Shown in pieces: positions 1 to 6,113 of a DNA stretch of 8,947 bases. Made by a program: the position numbers and the translations under genes. This DNA is from Spirochaetaceae bacterium (GTDB taxonomy: Bacteria; Spirochaetota; Spirochaetia; Treponematales; Breznakiellaceae): NCBI GenBank assembly GCA_031265025.1, contig JAISDF010000012.1, positions 1 through 8,947 on the forward strand, written 5' to 3'. The notes below the pieces were generated by a model. The model did no database searches and was not told the DNA's origin. It saw only the letters and a list, made by a program, of their open reading frames with translations. Position 1 is the first letter of the stretch, and each line of letters begins with the position of its first letter.

Positions 1-517
1 TCAAGGGGGTATACCGCGCAAGCCGCGCAAGGAAAAGCTCTGTCCCCGCTTCGCCACGGGTCCCGGGCAGGGGCTCAGATGGAGCGGTCTCCCGCGCCGG
101 GACAGGCGCGGCCTGTTCAGCAAGGGGCTCAATCGGGGAAAGCGCCGGGCGGTCTTTATAGGCCGTTTCCCGGAACTCCGAGGCAATACGGCCGGGGACA
201 GAGCTTTGAACAACGGGCCGAATAGAACCGGGGACAGAGCTCTGACCGGATCTCTGAACCCACAGCGGCCTGTCTTCGGTTTCCTCAGCCAGATGCCTGA
301 TGTTTGGCGCGGGAAAGGGGGACTTGACGGGACGGAATTCATCGTCGTCTTCCCAGTGAGGCTTAAAACTTTCTTCGTCATCAGTTTCGTCTTCTTCAAA
401 AGACTCAGGAGGAGGGGGCCGGGATGGCCGGGCCTTTTTCCCGGATATAAGAATCCTTACGAGGACGATGAGTATGATGGGAAAAAATTTTATGAGGGTG
501 CCAAACAAGTCGTCCAT
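1..517 (-). CDS. Membrane-anchored acidic/proline-rich hypothetical protein (3' part cut by window edge)
   Basis: I do not recognise a family. The frame starts at ATG 517-515, 12 bases after the floA stop, with a GGGGA ribosome-binding-like stretch about 6 bases upstream. It stays open for 172 codons to the left edge, so the C-terminus is missing. The product begins MDDLFGTLIKFFPIILIVLV, one hydrophobic segment at about residues 9-25 followed by basic residues (GKKARPSR), so the rest is predicted to be cytoplasmic. A proline run and a strongly acidic stretch (about residues 37-61) follow, then a low-complexity Pro/Ser/Glu region that looks disordered. A 12-residue imperfect repeat lies in it (QSSVPGSIRPVV, then QSSVPGRIASEF). 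The close spacing suggests it belongs to the nfeD-floA transcript and may act with FloA at the membrane; that role is inference. A competing frame ends in TGA at 3-1 but has no anchor and looks like a shadow. Confidence 0.7.
   Translation of the reverse strand, partial: MDDLFGTLIKFFPIILIVLVRILISGKKARPSRPPPPESFEEDETDDEESFKPHWEDDDEFRPVKSPFPAPNIRHLAEETEDRPLWVQRSGQSSVPGSIRPVVQSSVPGRIASEFRETAYKDRPALSPIEPLAEQAAPVPARETAPSEPLPGTRGEAGTELFLARLARYTPL
34..241. repeat. Short repeat family GGGGACAGAGCT, two direct copies and one inverted
   Basis: GGGGACAGAGCT occurs at 194-205 and 230-241, exactly 36 bases apart. Its reverse complement is at 36-47. The inverted pair extends to 15 perfect bases (34-48 against 193-207). 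The copy at 230-241 also overlaps the perfect 10-base palindrome CAGAGCTCTG (235-244). All copies lie inside the disordered part of the left-edge gene, where the 36-base spacing equals 12 codons and yields the QSSVPG protein repeat. It may be a dispersed REP-like element tolerated inside a coding region, or simply a local coding repeat. Confidence 0.6.
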
Positions 518-529
518 GACCGTTCCCCG

Positions 530-1516
530 TTACTTGGTCTGCCCCGGATTTCCTATGGAAGAACGCATATCCGTATCGGCCTGGATATTCCTGAGCCGGT
601 AGTAATCCATGACACCCAGATGACCGTTCTTGAAGGCGTCGGCTATGGCAAGGGGAATTTCCGCCTCGGCAAGCACAACCTTGGCGCGGTTTTCCTGAAC
701 CAGGGCTATCATTTCCTGTTCCCTGGCCTGGGCCGCGGCGCGGCGTTTTTCCGCCTCAGCCTGGAAACGGCGTTTGTCGGCTTCGGCCTGGTCAGCCTGG
801 AGCTTGGCGCCCACGTTTTCGCCTACGTCAATGTCGGCTATATCAATAGAAAGAATCTCAAAGGCCGTTCCGGCGTCAAGGCCCTTTTCCAGCACCCGCT
901 TGGAGATGGTGTCGGGGTTTTCAAGCACCGCCTTATAGGATTCGGAAGAACCAATGGTGGTAACGATACCTTCGCCTACACGGGCGATGATGGTTTCTTC
1001 GGTGGCGCCGCCGACCAGCCTTTCAATATTGGCCCGTACCGTAACTCTTGCCTTTACACAGAGCTGGATACCGTCTTTTGCCACCGCGTCTATAGTTACC
1101 TTTCCCTTGGAACTGTCGGGACAGTCAATGACCTTGGGATTGACGCTGGTCCGCACCGCCTCAAGCACATCGCGGCCGGCCAGGTCTATGGCGGCGGCCC
1201 TCTGGAAGGGAAGCGGTATATTGGCCTTGTTGGCGGCGACCAGGGCGCGGCTTACCTTCATCACATCGCCCCGGGCCAGAAAGTGGGTTTCAAGCATATC
1301 GCTTGCCACATCAATGCCCGCCTTGGTAAGCATTATCCGGGAATCAACGATGATGCCGGGATTCACATGGCGGAGCCACATACCGACCAGCCGGCCCATG
1401 CCCACATAGGCCCCGGAAAGCAGGGCGCGGAACCACAACCCGAAAAAGCGGAAAAACAAAAGCACAAAACCCAAAGCAAAAGCTCCGGCTACCACCAGAA
1501 CAATTAAATACGGCAT
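530..1516 (-). CDS. floA: Flotillin-like protein FloA (SPFH-type membrane scaffold)
   Basis: This is a flotillin-like scaffold that organises functional membrane microdomains. It is 328 residues, close to the usual length of about 330. An N-terminal hydrophobic hairpin or anchor (about residues 2-35) precedes family signature stretches: RAAAIDLAGRDVLEAV, SVNPKVI, VRANIERLVGGATEETI, ARVGEGIVTTIGSS, TAFEILSIDIADIDVGENVG, then an Ala/Glu-rich predicted coiled coil (ADQAEADKRRFQAEAEKR onward) and the conserved tail GVMDYYRLRNIQADTDMR. A small insertion (about DSSKGKVTIDAV) separates the NPKVID motif from the next strand, compared with the Bacillus protein as I recall it. The start is ATG 1516-1514, because AGGAGG (1529-1524) sits 7 bases upstream; the GTG three bases earlier would have only 4. 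It lies 35 bases after nfeD, its known partner, and has a likely promoter of its own. The family assignment is strong. Confidence 0.96.
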   Translation of the reverse strand: MPYLIVLVVAGAFALGFVLLFFRFFGLWFRALLSGAYVGMGRLVGMWLRHVNPGIIVDSRIMLTKAGIDVASDMLETHFLARGDVMKVSRALVAANKANIPLPFQRAAAIDLAGRDVLEAVRTSVNPKVIDCPDSSKGKVTIDAVAKDGIQLCVKARVTVRANIERLVGGATEETIIARVGEGIVTTIGSSESYKAVLENPDTISKRVLEKGLDAGTAFEILSIDIADIDVGENVGAKLQADQAEADKRRFQAEAEKRRAAAQAREQEMIALVQENRAKVVLAEAEIPLAIADAFKNGHLGVMDYYRLRNIQADTDMRSSIGNPGQTK

Positions 1517-1523
1517 CACCCGA

Positions 1524-1529
1524 CCTCCT
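1524..1529 (-). promoter_or_regulatory. floA ribosome binding site
   Basis: The minus strand reads AGGAGG here, 7 bases before ATG 1516-1514. This decides the floA start against the adjacent in-frame GTG (1519-1517), which would leave only 4 bases. Confidence 0.8.
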
Positions 1530-1542
1530 CTTAATCTGCGGT

Positions 1543-1551
1543 ATTATACCA
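1543..1551 (-). promoter_or_regulatory. Candidate extended -10 promoter for floA
   Basis: The minus strand reads TGGTATAAT, a consensus TATAAT with the extended-10 TG, just after the nfeD stop and about 27 bases before the floA ATG. No good -35 is seen at 17 bases (TAGAAG), as is typical of extended-10 promoters. The core also forms the small palindrome GGTATAATACC. It would give floA and the left-edge gene transcription independent of nfeD. Confidence 0.45.
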
Positions 1552-3093
1552 TCAAGACTCTATTACTTCTACCACGATCCTGCTGCCCAGAACCTTGCTT
1601 ACCCTGACCGGCGCGCCGTTTTCGGCAAAATACCCTTCGGTTTCAACATCATAGACCTTGCCTTCTATACGGGCCTTGCCCGAGGGACGGAGGGTGGTAA
1701 CGGCCAGCCCGGTTTTTCCGGGAAGCAGGGTATACTCATCCCCGTCGTCACTGCCGCCGGCGGTTCCGGTAATGCTGGTCTTGAGGGTCAGAGGATCAAA
1801 CATGCGCAGACGGGGCCCCATGAGGATTATGACCGCGATACCGGCTATAGCCGCGAAGATGCCCAGGGCGACAATGACAATATTCCGCCCCAAAAGCCGC
1901 CACTCCCAGTCCGCGCTGGGGAACACAAAGTCCTGCATGGAAAGAACCAGCGAAATACCGATAAGCAGGATGCCCGAAATACCCACCACACCGAAGCCGG
2001 GGAGTATGAATATCTCAACGGCAAGGAGCCCCAGGCCTATCAGGAAAAGAAGCATTTCGAGTGAAGCCACAGTTCCCAAAAGGGCATTGGAACCAAAGAC
2101 CAGGAGAAAGGCAATGATGGCGGTAACACCGAAAAAGCCAAAACCGGGGCTTTGCAGTTCCAGAAATATCATCACCAGGCCCACGATGATAAGCAGTATC
2201 TGCACCGGGCCCGAGGTGAGGAGGGCAACCAGGGAATCGGCCGCGCCGGGGCCGCGAAGCACCGGAGCGCCTGAGAGACCCGCCGCCAGGAACAGGGCTT
2301 CCTGGCTTTCAACAATACCGCTTGCAAGCCCGTAGGCCGCGGCTTCCCCTGCGGTAAGGGAAAGCAGTTTCCCCTGGGGACAGATGACGGCCCCCCGTTC
2401 AACAGTAAAACCGGGATCCCTTTCGAGCCGTTCCATGTCTTCCCTGGTAAGGGCCCGGGAACTGCCGTTCACCGTACATTCCCATAGCTCCACATCCAGG
2501 TCCACCATGGCAAGGGCTATGCCCACAGGGTGGCCGTTCCGCTCGGCAAGGGCGGCCATTTGGGAACGTACCGCGGCAACGGTTTTTTCCCCGGTGGCTT
2601 CGGTTTCCCCGGACGGGCTCACCGTTACCGGCGCGGCGGCGCCTATGGAAGTTCCCGGCGACATATAAATGTCCCCGCAGGACAGGGCAATAAGGGCGCC
2701 GGCCGACCAGCTTACCCCCATAGAACCGGCGCTGTTGTTTATCCAGGCTATAGTAGGTATGTCCCGTACCGAAAGAATATTCGAAGTAATTTGAAGGGCC
2801 GAGTCAACCCGCCCGCCAAAGGTGTCTATCTCAAAAACCAGCGCGCCGGCGTCTCCATCCTGGGCCTTTTTTATTTCCCGCCGTACAAAGGCGGCCAGGG
2901 AAGGGCTTATATCCCCCTTGACCGAAATAATCCACGCCGCGCCCGGAACCCCGCCCGCAGCGCCGGAAGACTCCGGGGCCGCCGCAAGCACTTGGGCGGA
3001 ACGCCCGTCTCCGGCCTGGCCCCATAGCGGCAGGAAAAGGCCGCATCCAAAAAGCAGAACCACGAGTATAAACCGGAAACCGCGCTGTTTCAT
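1552..3093 (-). CDS. nfeD: NfeD family membrane-bound serine protease (long, ClpP-class form)
   Basis: This is a full-length NfeD (513 residues), the ClpP-class membrane serine protease associated with stomatin/flotillin proteins. In order: a signal peptide (about 1-27, ending near PLWGQAGDG); a periplasmic protease domain (about 52-275); a cluster of hydrophobic spans (about 296-425); and a C-terminal NfeD OB-fold (about 455-511, with GKTGLAVTTLRPSGKARIEG). In the protease domain I see the oxyanion/substrate motif FEIDTFGGRVDSA, the nucleophile region WSAGALIAL (Ser130), MSPGTSIGAAAPV, and GEKTVAAVRSQM, whose Lys170 fits the family's catalytic lysine. The Ser/Lys dyad therefore appears intact. 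The loop before Ser130 carries extra residues (SAGSMGVSWSAG), giving a second SAG. The ATG at 3093-3091 is the only usable start; no Shine-Dalgarno is visible. floA follows after 35 bases, which supports the call. Confidence 0.93.
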   Translation of the reverse strand: MKQRGFRFILVVLLFGCGLFLPLWGQAGDGRSAQVLAAAPESSGAAGGVPGAAWIISVKGDISPSLAAFVRREIKKAQDGDAGALVFEIDTFGGRVDSALQITSNILSVRDIPTIAWINNSAGSMGVSWSAGALIALSCGDIYMSPGTSIGAAAPVTVSPSGETEATGEKTVAAVRSQMAALAERNGHPVGIALAMVDLDVELWECTVNGSSRALTREDMERLERDPGFTVERGAVICPQGKLLSLTAGEAAAYGLASGIVESQEALFLAAGLSGAPVLRGPGAADSLVALLTSGPVQILLIIVGLVMIFLELQSPGFGFFGVTAIIAFLLVFGSNALLGTVASLEMLLFLIGLGLLAVEIFILPGFGVVGISGILLIGISLVLSMQDFVFPSADWEWRLLGRNIVIVALGIFAAIAGIAVIILMGPRLRMFDPLTLKTSITGTAGGSDDGDEYTLLPGKTGLAVTTLRPSGKARIEGKVYDVETEGYFAENGAPVRVSKVLGSRIVVEVIES

Positions 3094-3099
3094 GATTTC

Positions 3100-3105
3100 A
3101 GTATA
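3100..3105 (-). promoter_or_regulatory. Candidate -10 box immediately before nfeD
   Basis: The minus strand reads TATACT followed by GAAATC and then the nfeD ATG. Transcription would begin at or next to the start codon, which fits the lack of a ribosome binding site. No clear -35 is seen, so this is tentative. Confidence 0.25.
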
Positions 3106-3141
3106 GAAGAATTTGGGGGAAGCGCATAGTCCATGGAGAAT

Positions 3142-4509
3142 TTATTTTTTTACCGGCCCGTCGGCTTTTGCCGCCCTGGTGTCAACGGCGTTGAGGTAGA
3201 CGGTGAGTTTTTCCTTGCCTATAAGGTCGATGAGCCGGGCTTCGGTGTAGCGCTTTGCCTCGTCGGTAAAGCTCCCCACCGAAAGACACAGGCCCTTGCC
3301 CGCCTTGACATCCTTCAAATGGGAATGGAAATCCCGGACTATAAGCTCTCCCACCGAACCCTGGCTTCGTATAAACCGGAACATCACCAGGTCGGACCAC
3401 TTGGACGTATCCACTTCGGCAAGAATATCGGCCCATTCGTTCTTGTTTACCGATATATTGGTTATCTTGACCTTGGCCCTGGGGAAATAATTCAGCACGA
3501 TTTTCCGGCACAGGGCCACGAACTCCGCCGAAGGGGCCATCAGATATATCTGCATGTTTTTGTTGGCGTTCAGTTCCTGGTACTTGGCGATAAGCAGGGG
3601 CACGTCCTTGTAATTGGGATGGACATCCTGGATTTCCCTGAGATAGCCCAGGGCCATGCCTATGTCCTGCTGTTTGAGCAGCGCCGAGGCCAGCCGGTAC
3701 TTGAGCTCCAGCCTGATTTCACTTTTGACATTCTGATGCTTGAGGCCTATCTCAAAATCCTCAATGGCCTTGTCAAGGCGGAGGTTCTTGAGATTGATGC
3801 TTCCCGAAAAAAGACAGGCGCTGGGGCCCATTGCCGGATCGGGCCTGAGATGGCCGAAGATGCGCAGGGCCTGGTCTGTCTGGTTTACCTCGTAGTAACA
3901 TTCCGCGAGGGTAAAGAGGGATTCCTTGTCGTCGGGGGCCAGTTCAATGGCCTTGCGTATATTGGCAAGGGCTTCCTTATATTTTTTTATTTTGAAAAGG
4001 GCGTGTCCGAGGCAGCGGAGGGTGGGCGCGTGCTCGGGATCAAGCGCCCTGGCCTGATTGAGATACTGAATGGCTTTTTCAAAATTGTTCTTCTGGAATT
4101 CAAGTTTTCCCAGATTGAAATTTACCTCGAAGTCATCCTGCTTCAGGGAACGGGCGACGGCAAAGCCCTTGTACGCCTCGTTAAGCAGATTGAGGCGCAG
4201 GGCCGAAATGGCGTAACGGAGGTTTATCTCGAATTCATCCACGCCGGGATGACTTGAGGCAAGAGCGATGAGCGTTTCATACATTTTATAGGCTTTGTCC
4301 CAGGCCTGGTCCTGGTAATACATATCGGCCAGGTCCCGGAGGGCTTCGGGGTCCCGTGGATTTTGGGATAGCTTTTTATTGGCGTTCCTGAGTACCGTGT
4401 CACGATCTTTACCCTTACCGCCTGTCCTGCTCCTTCCCAGTATGACCATGGCAAGCAGCACAATTCCGGCAAGGGCGACTATGGCGGCAAGAAGAGGCAA
4501 AAAATCCAT
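3142..4509 (-). CDS. Membrane-anchored TPR protein with C-terminal Mrr-like nuclease-fold domain
   Basis: The product is 455 residues. An N-terminal membrane segment (about 4-24) is followed by the basic stretch GRSRTGGKGK, placing the rest in the cytoplasm. Several TPR units span about 37-300, for example DPEALRDLADMYYQDQAWDK, FEVNFNLGKLEFQKNNFEKA, APTLRCLGHALFKIKKYKEA and KESLFTLAECYYEVNQTDQA. Residues of about 326-438 resemble the Mrr_cat restriction-endonuclease fold, most clearly GLCLSVGSFTDEAKRYTEAR then LIDLIGKEKL. The expected QxK catalytic strand reads FRFIRS, so the domain is probably not a nuclease. The start is ATG 4509-4507 (GGGA 6 bases upstream); ATG 4512 is adjacent, and a TTG at 4548 would add 13 residues and bury the membrane segment. 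It is probably a protein-interaction scaffold upstream of nfeD (48-base gap). The specific function is unknown. Confidence 0.88.
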   Translation of the reverse strand: MDFLPLLAAIVALAGIVLLAMVILGRSRTGGKGKDRDTVLRNANKKLSQNPRDPEALRDLADMYYQDQAWDKAYKMYETLIALASSHPGVDEFEINLRYAISALRLNLLNEAYKGFAVARSLKQDDFEVNFNLGKLEFQKNNFEKAIQYLNQARALDPEHAPTLRCLGHALFKIKKYKEALANIRKAIELAPDDKESLFTLAECYYEVNQTDQALRIFGHLRPDPAMGPSACLFSGSINLKNLRLDKAIEDFEIGLKHQNVKSEIRLELKYRLASALLKQQDIGMALGYLREIQDVHPNYKDVPLLIAKYQELNANKNMQIYLMAPSAEFVALCRKIVLNYFPRAKVKITNISVNKNEWADILAEVDTSKWSDLVMFRFIRSQGSVGELIVRDFHSHLKDVKAGKGLCLSVGSFTDEAKRYTEARLIDLIGKEKLTVYLNAVDTRAAKADGPVKK

Positions 4510-4529
4510 CATACATCCCATTATCGGGA

Positions 4530-4558
4530 TTGTTCTATAGATGCTCAAGTGTTATCTT
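4530..4558 (+). promoter_or_regulatory. Weak candidate promoter for the nitroreductase
   Basis: TTGTTC (4530-4535) and TATCTT (4553-4558) are separated by 17 bases in the short divergent region between the TPR gene and the nitroreductase. Both hexamers are poor matches to consensus, so the call rests mainly on spacing and position. Confidence 0.25.
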
Positions 4559-4569
4559 TACGATATTAT

Positions 4570-4574
4570 GGAGG
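4570..4574 (+). promoter_or_regulatory. Nitroreductase ribosome binding site
   Basis: GGAGG lies 7 bases before ATG 4582. This fixes the start there and rules out the in-frame upstream ATG at 4549... position 4541 region, which would translate through the binding site. Confidence 0.75.
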
Positions 4575-4581
4575 TAAATTC

Positions 4582-5109
4582 ATGGACTTCAGCAAACTTG
4601 TCAAAGAGCGGTATTCGGTACGGAAATTTCTGGACAAAGCGGTCGAAAAGGACAAACTCAAGCTCATCCTTGAGGCGGCCCGCATTGCCCCGACAGCGGC
4701 CAACAAGCAGCCTCAGCGCATCCTGGTTCTTGAACGGGACGCGGAGCTGAAAAAGCTCGACCTGTGTACATCGGGCCGTTTCGGCGCTCCCGCGGCTTTT
4801 ATTGTCTGTTACGATTCCACGGCCTGCTGGGTGCGCACATACGACGGCGAAAAGGCCGGCGTTGTGGACGCCAGCATAGTTACCACCCAGATGATGCTCC
4901 AGGCCTGCGATCTCGGCCTCGGCACTACCTGGGTCATGTACTTCGATCCGGTCAAAATCAGAAAGGAATTCGCCATTCCCGGCACTATAATCCCCGTGGC
5001 GGTGCTTCCCCTGGGGTATCCGGCCCCCGACGCAACGCCCGCGGACTTTCATTATCACAGAGAGGCCCCGGAAAAGACCATATTTTACAATCAGTTCCCG
5101 GCCTCTTGA
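4582..5109 (+). CDS. Nitroreductase family FMN flavoprotein (short form)
   Basis: This is a small nitroreductase-like oxidoreductase of 175 residues. Enzymes of this family bind FMN and use NAD(P)H to reduce nitro compounds, quinones or similar acceptors in the cytoplasm; the substrate here cannot be told. Visible features are the N-terminal FMN phosphate-binding motif ERYSVRKF (Arg10, Ser12, Arg14), the second FMN contact APTAANKQPQR (about 36-46), the helix ASIVTTQMMLQACDLGLGTTW (about 97-117), and the C-terminal LPLGYPAPD (about 142-150). The start at ATG 4582 is set by GGAGG 7 bases upstream. A longer frame adds 11 residues but includes the ribosome binding site. The gene heads the plus-strand group, 59 bases before the LysM gene, and has no obvious functional link to it. 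Confidence 0.92.
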   Translation: MDFSKLVKERYSVRKFLDKAVEKDKLKLILEAARIAPTAANKQPQRILVLERDAELKKLDLCTSGRFGAPAAFIVCYDSTACWVRTYDGEKAGVVDASIVTTQMMLQACDLGLGTTWVMYFDPVKIRKEFAIPGTIIPVAVLPLGYPAPDATPADFHYHREAPEKTIFYNQFPAS

Positions 5110-5155
5110 GAATTTCGGGGTTTAGGCCGATACTGTAAAGAGATAATTGAAATCG

Positions 5156-5161
5156 AAGGAG
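5156..5161 (+). promoter_or_regulatory. LysM-gene ribosome binding site
   Basis: AAGGAG lies 7 bases before ATG 5169. The 59-base gap after the nitroreductase otherwise shows no convincing terminator or promoter, so read-through into the next gene is plausible. Confidence 0.7.
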
Positions 5162-5168
5162 TACGTTA

Positions 5169-6113
5169 ATGGCAGCAACTATTGGCATTAAGATTGCTAA
5201 TGGGGAATTCTACTCCATACTGGAAGAATCTTCCGCCGTTAAAAAACGGCTCATCCTTACTACCGTCCATGACGGTCAGAAAAGTGTACAGATTGATCTC
5301 TACAAAAGCGCCCTCAAAACCATGGCCGACGCGGCTTATATAGGGAGCCTTGTAGTCGAGAATATCAAGTCCAGACCCAAGGGTGAACCTTCAATAGAGT
5401 TGATTATTTCTTATAACGCGGCCGGTGAACTCAGCGCCGATGTGCTGGACCTGGACGATCCTTCAGGATCAGAACCCCAGCATCTTGTAGTTTCCCTCAA
5501 ATCCCTTGAGGAATCCGCCAGGGATTATGATATTCCTGATTTTGAACTTGATTCCCATGAGCCGCCTCCCCAGGGTCTCTATGAACGGGCCCAGGAAGCG
5601 GCCGCAAAAGAAACCAAAAAGGGTTCCCTCTGGGTGCTTGTTCTTGTGGTACTGCTGCTGCTCCTTCTTCTCGGAGCGGCGGCGTGGTACTTCCTCCTCA
5701 AGGGCAAGACCGGCGGCAAGACGCCCGCCGCGCCCCCCGCCACGGAAGCCCCGGCGGACAGCGGAGACCAGGCGGGCGGCAGTCAGCCGGGCGGAAGCCA
5801 GGCGGTACAGCAGCCCCCGCCCCGCACGCCTCCCGTGAGCGCGCCGGTTATAGAAGCGCCCTCTCAAAGCACGGCCCAGGCGGGAAGGAGCAGAACCCGC
5901 CCGCCCGCGCCGGTTTCTTCCTATGCGGTTCCCCAGACCATACCACGGGAAGGGGCGGTATACAGAATACGCTGGGGCGACACGCTCTGGGACATTTCGG
6001 AGGCTTTCTATCGCAACCCCTGGCTTTATCCCCGTATCGCGCGGTTCAACAATATCCGTAATCCCGACCTCATCATCTCCGGGACCACTATCCGCATACC
6101 CCCAAAGAATTAG
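5169..6113 (+). CDS. Single-pass membrane protein: Hsp70 substrate-binding-like domain, TM helix, LysM domain
   Basis: The product is 314 residues in three parts. Residues of about 5-110 resemble the beta-sandwich substrate-binding domain of DnaK/Hsp70: GIKIANGEFYSILEE, then LTTVHDGQKSVQIDLYK, then PKGEPSIELIISYNAAGELS align with the DnaK strands GG-F--LIE, ST--DNQPSV-I-VYQG and P-GVPQIEVTFDIDANGIL as I recall them. No ATPase domain or helical lid is present. A Leu-rich membrane helix (about 153-177) follows KETKK, predicting a cytoplasmic N-terminus and periplasmic C-terminus. A Pro/Gly/Ser/Gln-rich linker (about 180-260, with GGSQ twice) leads to a LysM domain (about 264-311: YRIRWGDTLWDISEAFYRNP, RFNNIRNPDLIISGTTIRIP), which binds peptidoglycan N-acetylglucosamine chains. 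It overlaps or abuts the transglycosylase gene, consistent with a joint wall role. The LysM and TM calls are firm; the Hsp70-like call is by eye. Confidence 0.9.
   Translation: MAATIGIKIANGEFYSILEESSAVKKRLILTTVHDGQKSVQIDLYKSALKTMADAAYIGSLVVENIKSRPKGEPSIELIISYNAAGELSADVLDLDDPSGSEPQHLVVSLKSLEESARDYDIPDFELDSHEPPPQGLYERAQEAAAKETKKGSLWVLVLVVLLLLLLLGAAAWYFLLKGKTGGKTPAAPPATEAPADSGDQAGGSQPGGSQAVQQPPPRTPPVSAPVIEAPSQSTAQAGRSRTRPPAPVSSYAVPQTIPREGAVYRIRWGDTLWDISEAFYRNPWLYPRIARFNNIRNPDLIISGTTIRIPPKN

Noticed and set aside
1..399. 132-codon minus-strand frame ending in TGA at 3-1
   Set aside because: It begins inside the better-supported frame from 517, lacks a membrane anchor or ribosome site, and its Arg/Pro-rich product looks like a shifted reading.
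206..1507. 433-codon plus-strand open frame opposite floA
   Set aside because: It is antisense to an unmistakable FloA; the translation is Gly/His-rich with no family motif, typical of the mirror frame of a GC-rich gene.
3133..4257. 374-codon plus-strand open frame opposite the TPR gene
   Set aside because: The minus strand encodes clear TPR repeats with a good start; the plus frame shows no motif and no ribosome binding site.
4510..4548. TTG start at 4548 for the TPR protein
   Set aside because: It has no ribosome binding site and would add 13 residues ahead of the membrane segment; ATG 4509 or 4512 fits better.
5106..5136. Possible promoter TTGAGA/TACTGT before the LysM gene
   Set aside because: The spacing is 19 bases and the -10 is poor; read-through from the nitroreductase explains expression equally well.
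5923..6108. N-terminal extension of the transglycosylase from ATG 5923
   Set aside because: It lies wholly within the LysM domain coding sequence in another frame, and would place the lipoprotein signal 62 residues inside the protein.
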